From an uncultured Lachnospiraceae bacterium (GTDB lineage: Bacteria > Bacillota > Clostridia > Lachnospirales > Lachnospiraceae), in the NCBI GenBank assembly GCA_947588675.1, contig CANPYY010000008.1, forward strand, positions 1 through 64,000: a DNA stretch of 64,000 nucleotides. Direction: 5' to 3'. This document shows positions 17,737-27,130 of this stretch, piece by piece. Numbering within the stretch: the stretch's first letter is position 1; each line of letters begins with the position of its first letter. The notes beneath the pieces are model-generated. The model worked only from the letters and a program-made list of their open reading frames with translations. It ran no database searches and had not been told where the DNA came from. Made by a program: the position numbers and the translations under genes.

Positions 17737-18459
17737 TTACCAGACCTCGTTAAATGTTTCAGAAAAATATCCCGAACCTGATACGGGTTCTCCTGCAAAT
17801 GCCAGATGGCTTGTATCCCCTATTACCTGGCTTCTGAAATACGCTATGTGCGGCTGTCTTTCCTCGCTGTTAAGTATCGTAACTGACGTTGGCGCAAGGA
17901 ATGTGCCATGCCATAACACCGGCGCCGATATCCCAAGTATATGCGCAAGCATCACCATCGTTACTCCAAAATGACAGAAGATAACAATCGTATCATCGCT
18001 GTGTTTATCAAATGTATAATATCTTCCCTTACGTATGTAACCATGTCCGGCAAGTATCTCATCAATACCATTGCATACGCTCTGCCATTCATGGTTAATG
18101 TCGTTTGAGCCCGTAGACATGAGTTTAGATACCGCCCAGTTATCCCTGTCATACATGTCTTCCATTCCGGTCCAGTAATCCGGCATAAAATCCCAGCATA
18201 TATAATCATGTCCGGTAGCCGGATTTACCACATGTCCCTCAAATTCCCTTAGCCATGGGTACTCTATTGCCGTCCTTCCCATCTTATTAAGAGTACAGGA
18301 CGCCGTATCTCTTGCTCTGCCAAGAGGCGAGCAGTAAAAGGCGGCAACATCCCATTTACTTACACGTTCGGCAAGAAGTCCTGCTTCACGCCATCCTTTT
18401 TCGGTAAGCGAATCTATTGAATAATCCGGGTCCCCATGCCTTATAAATATTACTCTCAT
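17737..18459 (-). CDS. Histidine-phosphatase family protein
   Basis: 240 residues with the RHG motif at the N terminus (VIFIRHGDPDYS, His about residue 8), the second-block SPLGRARDTA, an acidic residue in LREFEGH and a late His in FCHFGVTMV, all as in the phosphoglycerate-mutase-like phosphatase branch. The substrate is unknown. ATG at 18459 is six bases after GGCAGG and 12 bases from the cysN/cysC stop. Its place between sulfate-activation genes and a thioesterase suggests it acts on an intermediate or by-product of that pathway. It is not of the CysQ family that normally removes 3'-phosphoadenosine 5'-phosphate. Confidence 0.82.
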   Translation of the reverse strand: MRVIFIRHGDPDYSIDSLTEKGWREAGLLAERVSKWDVAAFYCSPLGRARDTASCTLNKMGRTAIEYPWLREFEGHVVNPATGHDYICWDFMPDYWTGMEDMYDRDNWAVSKLMSTGSNDINHEWQSVCNGIDEILAGHGYIRKGRYYTFDKHSDDTIVIFCHFGVTMVMLAHILGISAPVLWHGTFLAPTSVTILNSEERQPHIAYFRSQVIGDTSHLAFAGEPVSGSGYFSETFNEVW

Positions 18460-18471
18460 AATATACCTGCC

Positions 18472-20289
18472 TTAGATGAACAGTTTCATAAGTTCATCTA
18501 CACAATCATTAATTTCCTTTCCTGTCGTATCTATGACAAGATCTGCATGACGCGGAGCCTCATACGGACTGTTTACGCCTGTAAAGTTAAGTATTTCATT
18601 ACTTTCAGCCTTTGCATACAGTCCCTTTACATCCCGACGCGCGCATTCTTCTTTAGGCGTCGATACATAAACCTCGTTAAATGCTTCTCCAAGTATATCG
18701 GCTGCATTCTTCCTGTCCCTTTCATAAGGAGCTATACATGATACCATAACTATAATTCCGGCATCATTGAGCAGCCGCGCCGCCTCTGCAATACGTCTTA
18801 TATTTTCTGCGCGGTCGTCTTCACCGAAACCAAGGTTACTGTTAAGACCATGCCTTACATTGTCGCCGTCAAGAATCATCGTATGCTTTCCAAGCATCAG
18901 AAGCCTTTTTTCAAGAGCATTGGCAAGCGTGGATTTTCCTGCGCCGCTAAGCCCCGTAAACCATATTGTCTTAGCTTCCTGTCCGAGCTCCTTTTCACGT
19001 ATCTGCCTTGTAATATCCATATTCTGCCATACTACATTATCCTCACGTTTAAGTTCGCGCTTTACAACTCCACAGGCAGACGTCATATTTGTTTCACTGT
19101 CTATAAGTATGAAACATCCGAGAGAATTAATCTTTGTAAATGAAGACATTACTATTTTATCAGCAGTCATAATCTCACATACGCCTATTTCATTCTTCTT
19201 TAATGTTTCACAAGTCTTGCGTTTTCCTGAATTAATATCAATACTGTGGCATACCCTTGTTACAGAAGCCAGAATCTTTTTGGTTCCCAGCTTCAGATAA
19301 TAGCTTTTTCCTGTCTGCAGTTCGGTATCATCCATCCAAAGCACTTCACTTCTAAACAGGTTTGCAACTATCGCCTTATCATCGTTATTTACAAGGACAC
19401 ATCCCCTGGATATATCCATTTCCCTGTCGATAACAAGCGTCACAGGCTGTCCGCTGACAGCTTCCTCTACTTTCTTATCGCATACATAAACTTCCTTTAC
19501 AACAGCAGTTTCACCGCTTGGAAGCGATTTAATCGTATCACCGGGTTTAATAACGCCTTCTTCAATCTGTCCCTGGAATCCCCTGAATTTATAATCAGGT
19601 CTGCATACCCTCTGTATAGGCATAACAAAATCCCTGTCGGTATTTTCTTTTTCCGTTTCAATATCCTCAAGATATGCAAGAAGCGGAACTCCGTCATACC
19701 ATGGCGTCTTTTCAGATTTTTCGGTAATATTATCGCCTTTCGTTGCCGATACCGGAATTACATATATGCTTTCTGAATCTATATCTTTCATAAGTTCCAT
19801 TATATCGGCTTTAATCTTATCATATACACGTTTGTCATAATTAACTATATCCATCTTGTTAATTACAAAAACAAAGTGCTTAATTCCCATAAGCGCGCAT
19901 ATTCTTAAATGCCTTCTGGTCTGTATAAGCACGCCTTTTGAAGCATCTGTAAGGAGTATTGCAAGTTCAGCAAAAGACGCACCAACCGCCATATTTCTCG
20001 TATATTCCTCATGGCCCGGTGTGTCAGCTACTATGAAACTTCTCTTTTCAGTTGTAAAATATCTGTAAGCAACATCTATGGTAATTCCCTGCTCACGTTC
20101 CGCCATAAGCCCGTCGAGCAAAAGCGAATAGTCCGGCTCGCCATCATTGCTGCCTATTTTACTGTCCATCTCAAGCGCTTTCTTCTGGTCTGCAAAAATA
20201 AGTTTCGCATCGTAAAGCATATGTCCTATCAATGTTGACTTTCCATCATCAACACTTCCGCACGTAATAAATTTAAGAAGGCTTTTCAT
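18472..20289 (-). CDS. cysNC: Sulfate adenylyltransferase GTPase subunit fused to APS kinase
   Basis: A 605-residue bifunctional protein. The N-terminal CysN part (about 1-420) is an EF-Tu-like GTPase with GSVDDGKST, DTPGHEEYTRN and NKMD, which drives APS formation by CysD. The C-terminal CysC part (about 430-605) is an APS kinase with P-loop GLSGAGKST, DGDNVRHGLNSNLGF and the FVNAP-like region, which makes PAPS. It overlaps the cysD stop by one base (TAATG), implying coupled translation, and has GGGAGG before the ATG at 20289. Such fusions are known as NodQ-type enzymes. APS kinase is needed only where PAPS is the wanted product, which fits a sulfation pathway. Confidence 0.93.
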   Translation of the reverse strand: MKSLLKFITCGSVDDGKSTLIGHMLYDAKLIFADQKKALEMDSKIGSNDGEPDYSLLLDGLMAEREQGITIDVAYRYFTTEKRSFIVADTPGHEEYTRNMAVGASFAELAILLTDASKGVLIQTRRHLRICALMGIKHFVFVINKMDIVNYDKRVYDKIKADIMELMKDIDSESIYVIPVSATKGDNITEKSEKTPWYDGVPLLAYLEDIETEKENTDRDFVMPIQRVCRPDYKFRGFQGQIEEGVIKPGDTIKSLPSGETAVVKEVYVCDKKVEEAVSGQPVTLVIDREMDISRGCVLVNNDDKAIVANLFRSEVLWMDDTELQTGKSYYLKLGTKKILASVTRVCHSIDINSGKRKTCETLKKNEIGVCEIMTADKIVMSSFTKINSLGCFILIDSETNMTSACGVVKRELKREDNVVWQNMDITRQIREKELGQEAKTIWFTGLSGAGKSTLANALEKRLLMLGKHTMILDGDNVRHGLNSNLGFGEDDRAENIRRIAEAARLLNDAGIIVMVSCIAPYERDRKNAADILGEAFNEVYVSTPKEECARRDVKGLYAKAESNEILNFTGVNSPYEAPRHADLVIDTTGKEINDCVDELMKLFI

Positions 20290-21188
20290 TAGAAGTATCC
20301 CTCCCTTTTTCTTCTTTCCATACTTGCAGCTCCTTCATAGTCTATAACCCTGCTTGTCCTTTCAGAAGATACTGCACTGAGTGTTTCTTCTATAATCTCC
20401 GGAAGCGTTTCCGCGTCCGATTCAATTCCGCCTGTAAGAGGATAGCAGCCAAGCGTACGGAAACGTACTTTTTTCATCTGGACTTTCTCTCCCTCGCGCA
20501 GTTTCATCCTGTCATCGTCAACCATAATAATATTGCCGTCGCGGTACACGACAGGTCTTTCTTTCGCAAAATACAGAGGAACAATAGGTATATTTTCACG
20601 CTCTATATACTGCCAGATATCTCTTTCTGTCCAGTTGGAAAGAGGAAATACCCTTATACTTTCACCTTTTATTATCTGAGCATTATACAGCTTCCACATT
20701 TCCGGTCTCTGGTTTTTAGGCTCCCAGGCATGTTCACTGTTTCGGAATGAAAAAATTCTTTCCTTTGCGCGTGATTTTTCCTCATCGCGCCTTCCGCCTC
20801 CAAATGCAGCCGTAAATCCATACTTATCAAGCGCCTGTTTAAGCGCCTGCGTTTTCATTACATCAGTATATATCGAACCGTGGTCGAAAGGATTGATGCC
20901 CTTCTTCACCCCTTCTTCATTTGTATATACTATCATTTCCATTCCTGTTTCCTTAGCCATTTTGTCACGGAACTCAATCATTTCATGAAATTTCCATGTC
21001 GTATCAATGTGCATAAGCGGAAACGGAGGTTTCTCCGGATAAAATGCTTTCTGCGCCAGCCTAAGCATTACCGAACTGTCTTTTCCGATGGAATAAAGCA
21101 TTACAGGCTTCTCACACTCAGCGGCAACCTCACGCATAATGTAGATTGCTTCCGCTTCCAGCCTGTCGAGCTGTGATAAGTTACTCAT
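20289..21188 (-). CDS. cysD: Sulfate adenylyltransferase subunit 2
   Basis: 299 residues, the normal length for CysD. It belongs to the PP-loop ATP pyrophosphatase type: [20 protein letters not shown] carries the SxGKDS loop, followed by [16 protein letters not shown] and [19 protein letters not shown]. With CysN it makes adenosine 5'-phosphosulfate from ATP and sulfate. The start is ATG at 21188, six bases after AGGAGG; longer readings would run far into the upstream gene. Its first eight bases (ATGAGTAA) overlap the stop of the arylsulfotransferase-like gene, so the two are translationally coupled. Confidence 0.93.
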   Translation of the reverse strand: MSNLSQLDRLEAEAIYIMREVAAECEKPVMLYSIGKDSSVMLRLAQKAFYPEKPPFPLMHIDTTWKFHEMIEFRDKMAKETGMEMIVYTNEEGVKKGINPFDHGSIYTDVMKTQALKQALDKYGFTAAFGGGRRDEEKSRAKERIFSFRNSEHAWEPKNQRPEMWKLYNAQIIKGESIRVFPLSNWTERDIWQYIERENIPIVPLYFAKERPVVYRDGNIIMVDDDRMKLREGEKVQMKKVRFRTLGCYPLTGGIESDAETLPEIIEETLSAVSSERTSRVIDYEGAASMERRKREGYF

Positions 21189-23277
21189 CATTCTCCTCCT
21201 GGTTGTTAATTTCAAATTCTTTTTCCGTGTCATACAGATTTCCAAGACACCGTATATAGAGATGATATCTGTCTTTTTCAAGTCTGTCAATACCAACCGT
21301 CATATAATATCCATAATTGTAAGTTATAGCCAGAAGTTCCTGCTTCGTTCCTGTATAATCCACAACATAGGTGTTATTATCCCCGACAAAATACAAATGC
21401 GATATTATATGATCCACGCCGTACATATACAACGTATTGCCGAATACTTTAAAATCTGCTCTTGCAATTCTTTCCGTATGGTCAAGTTCTTCCCATTTAC
21501 GTCCATTCAGCATACGTTCAAATTCTTCTTCCCTCTGCTTACGGGTCTTCATCTTACCATCGCGCTTACCCATCCGGTTAGCGTCATCCGGTCTTTGCGG
21601 CAGGAAACCTGCGCCGGTAACATCTATAGGTTCCGTCTTTTCCGGATATTCAACCTCACCAAAAGAAACCGGAGTCGTACTTATCTTCTCTGCAAGCGAA
21701 TTAAAATTAAATTCAAACGGATACGCCCTGTAATACTTGTTTTTTATTCCTATAAGATATTCGAGCCCGCCTGTCGAATACGAATAATCATATATCAGTG
21801 CAGGCATCTTCCTGTATTTTTTATCAAGGCATCCGCTCATTAAAAGGAACCTGTCTTTTTCCCTTGAAAATACTGCATTGGAACGAACCGTAGATTTTTC
21901 ACTTACGAATCTTTTATGAAGTTTTACCGTCTTAGTTTTTTCATTTATAAAATATACGTTGCCATATGAGCATCCGTCATCCTCGAAATTGTCCGTCTGC
22001 CTTCTGCTCTGATAATGGTTATCATATAGCATTATCCGCGATACATCCGGGTCGTCATCGGGTTTTCTGTCCATCTGGTAACTTGCATGCGCCTGATAAA
22101 ACCATTTAATATCTTCATGCTCAGGTTTAAGCACATATGATTCCATTGTCGTTCCTTTCCAGAAAAACGGGTCTCCCAATATCCATAAAAGCTTTCCCGT
22201 CGCCCAGTCTATCTTGAGAACGCTGTGAAGGTTTCTCAGGCAAACCAGAACGCAGTTATCCTGTCTCTGATACGAAACCGTATTCATATGCGCCCAGTCC
22301 GCGCTGTCCTTGACTGAAGGCTCTGTAATAATGTCATCCATTTCAACTTTTTTTACAATCTTACCGGTTACCCTGTCAAGCTCCGCCACTACATCCTCAC
22401 AATATTTTACAAGAGAGCTTGTTGCAATCAGAAGGTTTCCATGAGGGCTCATCTCATAAACATCATGATGAAGCGCATTTTTTACATTAAGCGTACGGCG
22501 TACCCTGCCCCAAAGGTCGTTTTCATATGCAACCGTCGAGTGAGGCACTCCGAATCCCGGTCTTAGTATCGCCCTGTCCATATGCAGGAACAGTCCGTCT
22601 GCCAAATGAAATACGCCGTAATTCTTACTCGGCTTCTTAATATAGTACCTGACATTTCCCTTTGAATCAATTACGGTAGGAAACCATACATCCACCCCCG
22701 ATATATAATAAAAAGGAAATGCGGGCTCGCCTTTTTTCAAAAATACTTTTGCAAGCTTTTCCATATCTTCAGGAAGCGGCTCCGTCTTTATATCAAACCT
22801 CAGATGCTTTACCTTCCTATCGCCCGAAGACAATACTATATGAATTTTATTTACTGCATCTGCAAACAGACCAAATATAGGTATTCTATGATTTGTAGTA
22901 GGCGGAAGTTCTCCCTTAACAAGTATATCCTCGCTGCTTTCCACCCATACCTTTGCACTCAATGGTTTCTCAGTATTAAATATTGCCATTGCTGAAAGAG
23001 GCACATATCCATATGGATTTTTTAATACAAGAATATTCTTCAGGTTGTATTCTCCTGAATCCGAAAGTTCATTAATAACGCATTCCCTGGCCAAAGTTTT
23101 TATGTGGATATTTGTAATATCTTCAATTGTGTCTGTGAAAGCAACTCTGTTCTCCTCGGTAATTTTTCTCAGATAACGTCTGAAACGGCTGTCCAGATAA
23201 TCATCGTCAAGATAAGTGATTGATTTTGTATACAGAATATTGTGCTTGATTTTTTTCAGTAACGGTTTTAAAGCCAT
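21181..23277 (-). CDS. Arylsulfotransferase (ASST)-family protein without signal peptide
   Basis: 698 residues. The six-bladed propeller core (about 200-480) keeps what look like the ASST active-site residues: His in [10 protein letters not shown] (about 274), His in DWAHMNTV (about 329), Arg in CLRNLHS (about 347) and the sulfate-accepting His in YQAHASY (about 396). Known ASSTs move sulfuryl groups between phenols without PAPS and are exported. This one starts [13 protein letters not shown] and has no signal peptide, so it seems cytosolic. N-terminal (1-200) and C-terminal (480-698) regions are beta-rich; about 560-600 is highly charged. ATG at 23277 follows GGAGGAG. It heads the operon and overlaps cysD by eight bases. 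Acceptor and donor are unknown. Confidence 0.82.
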   Translation of the reverse strand: MALKPLLKKIKHNILYTKSITYLDDDYLDSRFRRYLRKITEENRVAFTDTIEDITNIHIKTLARECVINELSDSGEYNLKNILVLKNPYGYVPLSAMAIFNTEKPLSAKVWVESSEDILVKGELPPTTNHRIPIFGLFADAVNKIHIVLSSGDRKVKHLRFDIKTEPLPEDMEKLAKVFLKKGEPAFPFYYISGVDVWFPTVIDSKGNVRYYIKKPSKNYGVFHLADGLFLHMDRAILRPGFGVPHSTVAYENDLWGRVRRTLNVKNALHHDVYEMSPHGNLLIATSSLVKYCEDVVAELDRVTGKIVKKVEMDDIITEPSVKDSADWAHMNTVSYQRQDNCVLVCLRNLHSVLKIDWATGKLLWILGDPFFWKGTTMESYVLKPEHEDIKWFYQAHASYQMDRKPDDDPDVSRIMLYDNHYQSRRQTDNFEDDGCSYGNVYFINEKTKTVKLHKRFVSEKSTVRSNAVFSREKDRFLLMSGCLDKKYRKMPALIYDYSYSTGGLEYLIGIKNKYYRAYPFEFNFNSLAEKISTTPVSFGEVEYPEKTEPIDVTGAGFLPQRPDDANRMGKRDGKMKTRKQREEEFERMLNGRKWEELDHTERIARADFKVFGNTLYMYGVDHIISHLYFVGDNNTYVVDYTGTKQELLAITYNYGYYMTVGIDRLEKDRYHLYIRCLGNLYDTEKEFEINNQEENDE

Positions 23278-23310
23278 GAAGCCACTCCTCCATTTATAGT
23301 ATATACAAGT

Positions 23311-23400
23311 GCGTTAATGTTACATAAATGTTACATATAGGTATATTTTAATGGATAATTTATCTAAATTCATGCATAATTTTTAATAAAATCTTGTCAA
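23311..23400 (-). promoter_or_regulatory. Promoter region of the ASST/cysD operon, with direct repeats
   Basis: TTGACA (23395-23400, minus strand) is followed after 16 bases by a TATGCA-type -10 (23373-23378). Downstream, at about 23320-23337, TTACAT occurs twice with an exact 11-base period, the spacing used by OmpR/PhoP-type response regulators. The promoter is plausible and the regulator site is a suggestion. Confidence 0.4.
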
Positions 23401-23414
23401 TTTTGTGTCGTATG

Positions 23415-25184
23415 TCAATCATACTGCGATATATACATATTATAGTACAGTCCTTTCTCTTTTATGAGAGTATCATGCGTTCCCTTTTCTGCTATGGCGC
23501 CGTTATTCACAACCAGTATACAGTCTGCCTCACGTATAGTAGATAACCTGTGCGCAATTACAAAACATGTACGTCCTTTCATAAGGGCAATCATTGCTTC
23601 GGAAATATCTTTTTCAGTCCTTGTATCTACATTGGAAGTCGCCTCATCCAATATAAGCATCGAAGCATCGGCAAGCATAGCCCTCGCAATTGTAATAAGC
23701 TGTTTCTGACCTTTTGATATATTATTTCCATCCTCTGTAATCACCGTATCATAACCGTTTGGCTGGCTCATAATATATGAATGAAGCTTTGCTGCCTTAG
23801 CCGCCCTTATTATCTCCTCGTCTGTCGCATCTTCCTTTGCATACGCAATATTTTCCTTTATCGTGCCTCTGAATACCCATGTGTCCTGAAGAACCATTAC
23901 ATATGCCCTGCGGAGCGAATCCCTCTTAATATTCCTTATATCCTTTCCATCCAGAAGAATAGCTCCCTTATCAACATCATAAAATCTCATTAAAAGATTA
24001 ATTATTGTAGTCTTTCCCGCGCCCGTCGCGCCTACTATTGCTATAACGCTTCCGGGGTTTGCAGTCATATTCATATTTTTTAAAACAGGTTTTTTCTTAT
24101 CATATCCAAATGTAACATTTTTTACGCAGACTTCACCCTTAACATCTTTAAGCTCAACCGCATTTGCCGCATCCGCAGTTTCCTCTTTTTCATCCAACAG
24201 CCTGAATACCCTTTCGCCTGCCGCAAGCGCCGACATAAGCTCGTTATACATATTTGCAATTTCATTGATTGGTCCTGAGAATTTTCTCGAATACAAAACA
24301 AATGAAGATATCTGCCCTATCGAAGCCATATTATGCAGGTAAAAGAACGCTCCGGTAATCGCTACAAGCGCAAGCGACAGGTTATTTATAAAACCTACCC
24401 CCGGGCCAATAATCGTTCCATAATAATCCGCATCATAAAATGCGTCGGCAGCCGCCGTATTAATATCATCAAATCCTGATATAACTCCCTCCTCATGCGC
24501 GTACGCCTGTATGGTTTTATGTCCTGAAAACATCTCCTCGGTAAATCCGTTAAGCTCGCCGTATTTTCTGGAACGTTTGGCGAAAAGCGGTCTTGTTTTC
24601 TTTGTCATATACCGCGTATATATAATCGAGAACGGAATCGTTATAAGCGTACTGATAACAAGCTTCGGGCTTATATATACCATCATGCCGAAAGAACATA
24701 CAACAGTAATAAAACTCGAAACAATCTGAACCACATCCGCAGACAGCGAAGTATTTATTACATCAATATCATATGAAACCCTGCTTATGATATCGCCAGT
24801 CTGGTTAGTATCATAATAACCTACCGGAATACGCGTAAGCTTGTCAAACACTTCTTTTCTCATTCTTCTTGCCACACGCCTGCCTATAACAATCATAATT
24901 GAGGAAAGCACATATGACATTATTACCGACAATATGTAAAACAATATCATAAGTCCTGCATAATAATAAACTTTATTAAAATTTACCCTGCCGTATCCCT
25001 TAGCTATTACATCTATTGCATTTCCTGAAAGTTTGGGGCCTAAAAGCGCAAAAATATTGGAAAATACCGAAAGAACCACTGCAGCCGCCGTAAGCGCCCT
25101 GTATTTAAACATGTACTTTACAAGACGTCTGACTGCGCCTTTCGCATCCTTAGGTTTATCTGTTTTGGTACTAAATGGCGGCAT
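23415..25184 (-). CDS. ABC exporter half-transporter, subunit B
   Basis: A 589-residue type IV ABC exporter with six membrane helices (about 25-325) and an ATPase domain (about 350-589). Walker A is GATGAGKTT, Walker B MLILDEATSN has the catalytic Glu, and the switch His lies in IAHRLS. The signature is ISKGQ instead of LSGGQ. It follows the other half-transporter by 14 bases with GGAGGT before the ATG at 25184. The pair should form a heterodimer exporting drugs, lipids or peptides; the substrate cannot be inferred. It ends 137 bases before the ASST gene, with a promoter-like sequence between. Confidence 0.88.
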   Translation of the reverse strand: MPPFSTKTDKPKDAKGAVRRLVKYMFKYRALTAAAVVLSVFSNIFALLGPKLSGNAIDVIAKGYGRVNFNKVYYYAGLMILFYILSVIMSYVLSSIMIVIGRRVARRMRKEVFDKLTRIPVGYYDTNQTGDIISRVSYDIDVINTSLSADVVQIVSSFITVVCSFGMMVYISPKLVISTLITIPFSIIYTRYMTKKTRPLFAKRSRKYGELNGFTEEMFSGHKTIQAYAHEEGVISGFDDINTAAADAFYDADYYGTIIGPGVGFINNLSLALVAITGAFFYLHNMASIGQISSFVLYSRKFSGPINEIANMYNELMSALAAGERVFRLLDEKEETADAANAVELKDVKGEVCVKNVTFGYDKKKPVLKNMNMTANPGSVIAIVGATGAGKTTIINLLMRFYDVDKGAILLDGKDIRNIKRDSLRRAYVMVLQDTWVFRGTIKENIAYAKEDATDEEIIRAAKAAKLHSYIMSQPNGYDTVITEDGNNISKGQKQLITIARAMLADASMLILDEATSNVDTRTEKDISEAMIALMKGRTCFVIAHRLSTIREADCILVVNNGAIAEKGTHDTLIKEKGLYYNMYISQYD

Positions 25185-25198
25185 TTTCCCTCACCTCC

Positions 25199-26905
25199 TC
25201 ATTCAAATGCGCCCATCTGCGACATATATATCTCTTTATATACGCTGCAATCATTAAGAAGCGACTCGTGCGTACCGAAGCCTATCATTTCGCCTTCTTC
25301 CAACACAAGTATATGTGTCATATCCTTAACCGAACTTACTCTTTGCGCAACCGTAATCCTTATGCTGTTACCATATTTCTTCCTGATATTATTTCTGATT
25401 ATGGCATCGGTTTTATAATCAAGCGCGCTCGAAGAATCGTCAAATACAATTATTTCCGAATCGCCCGCCAAAGCTCTTGCAATAAGAAGCCTCTGTTTTT
25501 GTCCCCCGCTCAGATTCATTCCTTTTATCGCAACAGGATAATCCATATCAAACGAATCTATCATTGCCGCTTCTGCTGCCTCTTTTGCTTTATCTATACT
25601 TATTCCCCGTCCAAAATTAATGTTTTCGTAAAACGTATCGTTAAATATTGTGTCATTCTGAAAAACTATGCCGAATCTTTTCCTTATGTCGTATAAAGAC
25701 ATATTCATTATATCTTTCCCATGTATTCTTATGCTTCCTTCGCTTACGTCATAAAATGCAAGCAAAAGATTAAGCAGCGTTGTTTTTCCGCAGCCTGTAG
25801 AGCCTATAATACCTAAGGATTCGCCTTTTTTTACACAAAAGCTTATATTCTTTAAGCTTTCTGCGCTGTTTTTATCATATCTGAAACTTACATTATCAAA
25901 TTCGATAACATTTTCATCATCATATTCTTCATAATCACCTGAAACATCGTTTTTCCTCTCCTGTTCAGGAACCGCAAGCACCATGCCTATACGGTCTGCC
26001 GAAGCGCCCGCCTTTGAATACTGTATAAATATTCTGTTAATACCCATTACCGCCTGAAGTATCATATTGAAATATGTAAGAAATGCAAGTATGACGCCCG
26101 GCTTCATATCGCCGGCATTAACCCTGTATGCGCCTATAACTACTATAAGCGTAAATCCTATATTTAAAAACAGGTTCATAAGAGGATTAGGAAGCGCCAT
26201 CATCATACCTGCGCGGATATCCGTATCCGTAAGAATCTTATTTGCATTAGAAAAACGTTTCTTCTCATATTCTGACCTTGAAAGCGCCCTTATAATTCTG
26301 ACTCCGGTAATATTTTCCCGCAAAATCCTTACCACATTATCAAGTTTTGCCTGTACATTTCTGAAAACCGGAATACCTTTAGCCGAAACAAATACTGCCA
26401 CAAATATCATAACCGGTATCATACATAAGAGCACCACCGAAAGACGTATTTCCATTATTCCCGCTATCAAAAGACCGCCTGTAAGCATTATCGGTGCGCG
26501 CACCCCTATCCTCTGTATCATTCCTATAAAACTCTGTACATTATATGAATCCGAGGTCATTCGTGAAATAAGAGACGGCAAAGAGATTTCGTCAAATCCG
26601 GTTCCCGTAAGATATATTGTTTTTCTGAACAAATCTTTTCTAAGCGTATATATTGAAGACCTTGCCGTAAACGCTGCCAGCCTGTTTGCCGAAACATTCA
26701 TTGCGCGCACAAGCAGAGCGAGTATTACCATAATAATCCCTGCTATTATCACATGTATTATCTGCTTTTTGGGAGCGGCTTCATCAATCATATATTCAAG
26801 CATATACGGTATCAGAAGTTCCAGTATAACCGCTGCAAATTTGAGAAATACAGTAAATATTACTTTGGCTTTATACGGTTTCATATATTTAAGCATTAGT
26901 TTCAT
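25199..26905 (-). CDS. ABC exporter half-transporter, subunit A
   Basis: 568 residues with six membrane helices (about 15-305) and an ATPase domain (about 330-568). Walker A is GSTGCGKTT and the signature LSGGQKQR is intact, but Walker B reads IIVFDDSSS, with Asp where the catalytic Glu should be, and the switch position is AQRVSS instead of a His. This is the degenerate-site half of a heterodimeric exporter: its degenerate Walker B complements the degenerate signature of the second subunit. ATG at 26905 has only a weak ribosome site (AAGGG, 13 bases away). Confidence 0.87.
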   Translation of the reverse strand: MKLMLKYMKPYKAKVIFTVFLKFAAVILELLIPYMLEYMIDEAAPKKQIIHVIIAGIIMVILALLVRAMNVSANRLAAFTARSSIYTLRKDLFRKTIYLTGTGFDEISLPSLISRMTSDSYNVQSFIGMIQRIGVRAPIMLTGGLLIAGIMEIRLSVVLLCMIPVMIFVAVFVSAKGIPVFRNVQAKLDNVVRILRENITGVRIIRALSRSEYEKKRFSNANKILTDTDIRAGMMMALPNPLMNLFLNIGFTLIVVIGAYRVNAGDMKPGVILAFLTYFNMILQAVMGINRIFIQYSKAGASADRIGMVLAVPEQERKNDVSGDYEEYDDENVIEFDNVSFRYDKNSAESLKNISFCVKKGESLGIIGSTGCGKTTLLNLLLAFYDVSEGSIRIHGKDIMNMSLYDIRKRFGIVFQNDTIFNDTFYENINFGRGISIDKAKEAAEAAMIDSFDMDYPVAIKGMNLSGGQKQRLLIARALAGDSEIIVFDDSSSALDYKTDAIIRNNIRKKYGNSIRITVAQRVSSVKDMTHILVLEEGEMIGFGTHESLLNDCSVYKEIYMSQMGAFE

Positions 26906-27081
26906 GTTGTCTTACGCCCTTTTCTTTTTTATTACCCTAATCCGACAAATATACAAACAAACATTTTAATTCTAGCGTATATTTACTAATTTATCATTAA
27001 AATTATATTATAAAACAATTCGCATGGCTTATATTTTTATAATATATGCACCATTATGCCTCCTTTTCTACATTTAACGAC

Positions 27082-27109
27082 TTTACATTTATAGCAAATC
27101 TGTTATTAT
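27082..27109 (+). promoter_or_regulatory. Promoter of the Na/phosphate symporter gene
   Basis: TTTACA (27082-27087), 16 bases, TATTAT (27104-27109), with GGAGG 11 bases before the ATG at 27131. The rest of the 225-base gap to the divergent ABC gene is AT-rich without other clear signals. Confidence 0.5.
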
Positions 27110-27130
27110 GAGAATTGGAGGTAGAATATA

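Noticed and set aside
18472..21188. Ordinary assimilatory sulfate reduction cluster
   Set aside because: No APS/PAPS reductase or sulfite reductase gene occurs in the window, and APS kinase is present; genes elsewhere cannot be excluded.
26067..26969. Open frame of 300 codons on the plus strand
   Set aside because: It is antisense to an ABC exporter with full family motifs and lacks a start signal; Ile/Ser/Thr-rich composition marks it as a shadow.
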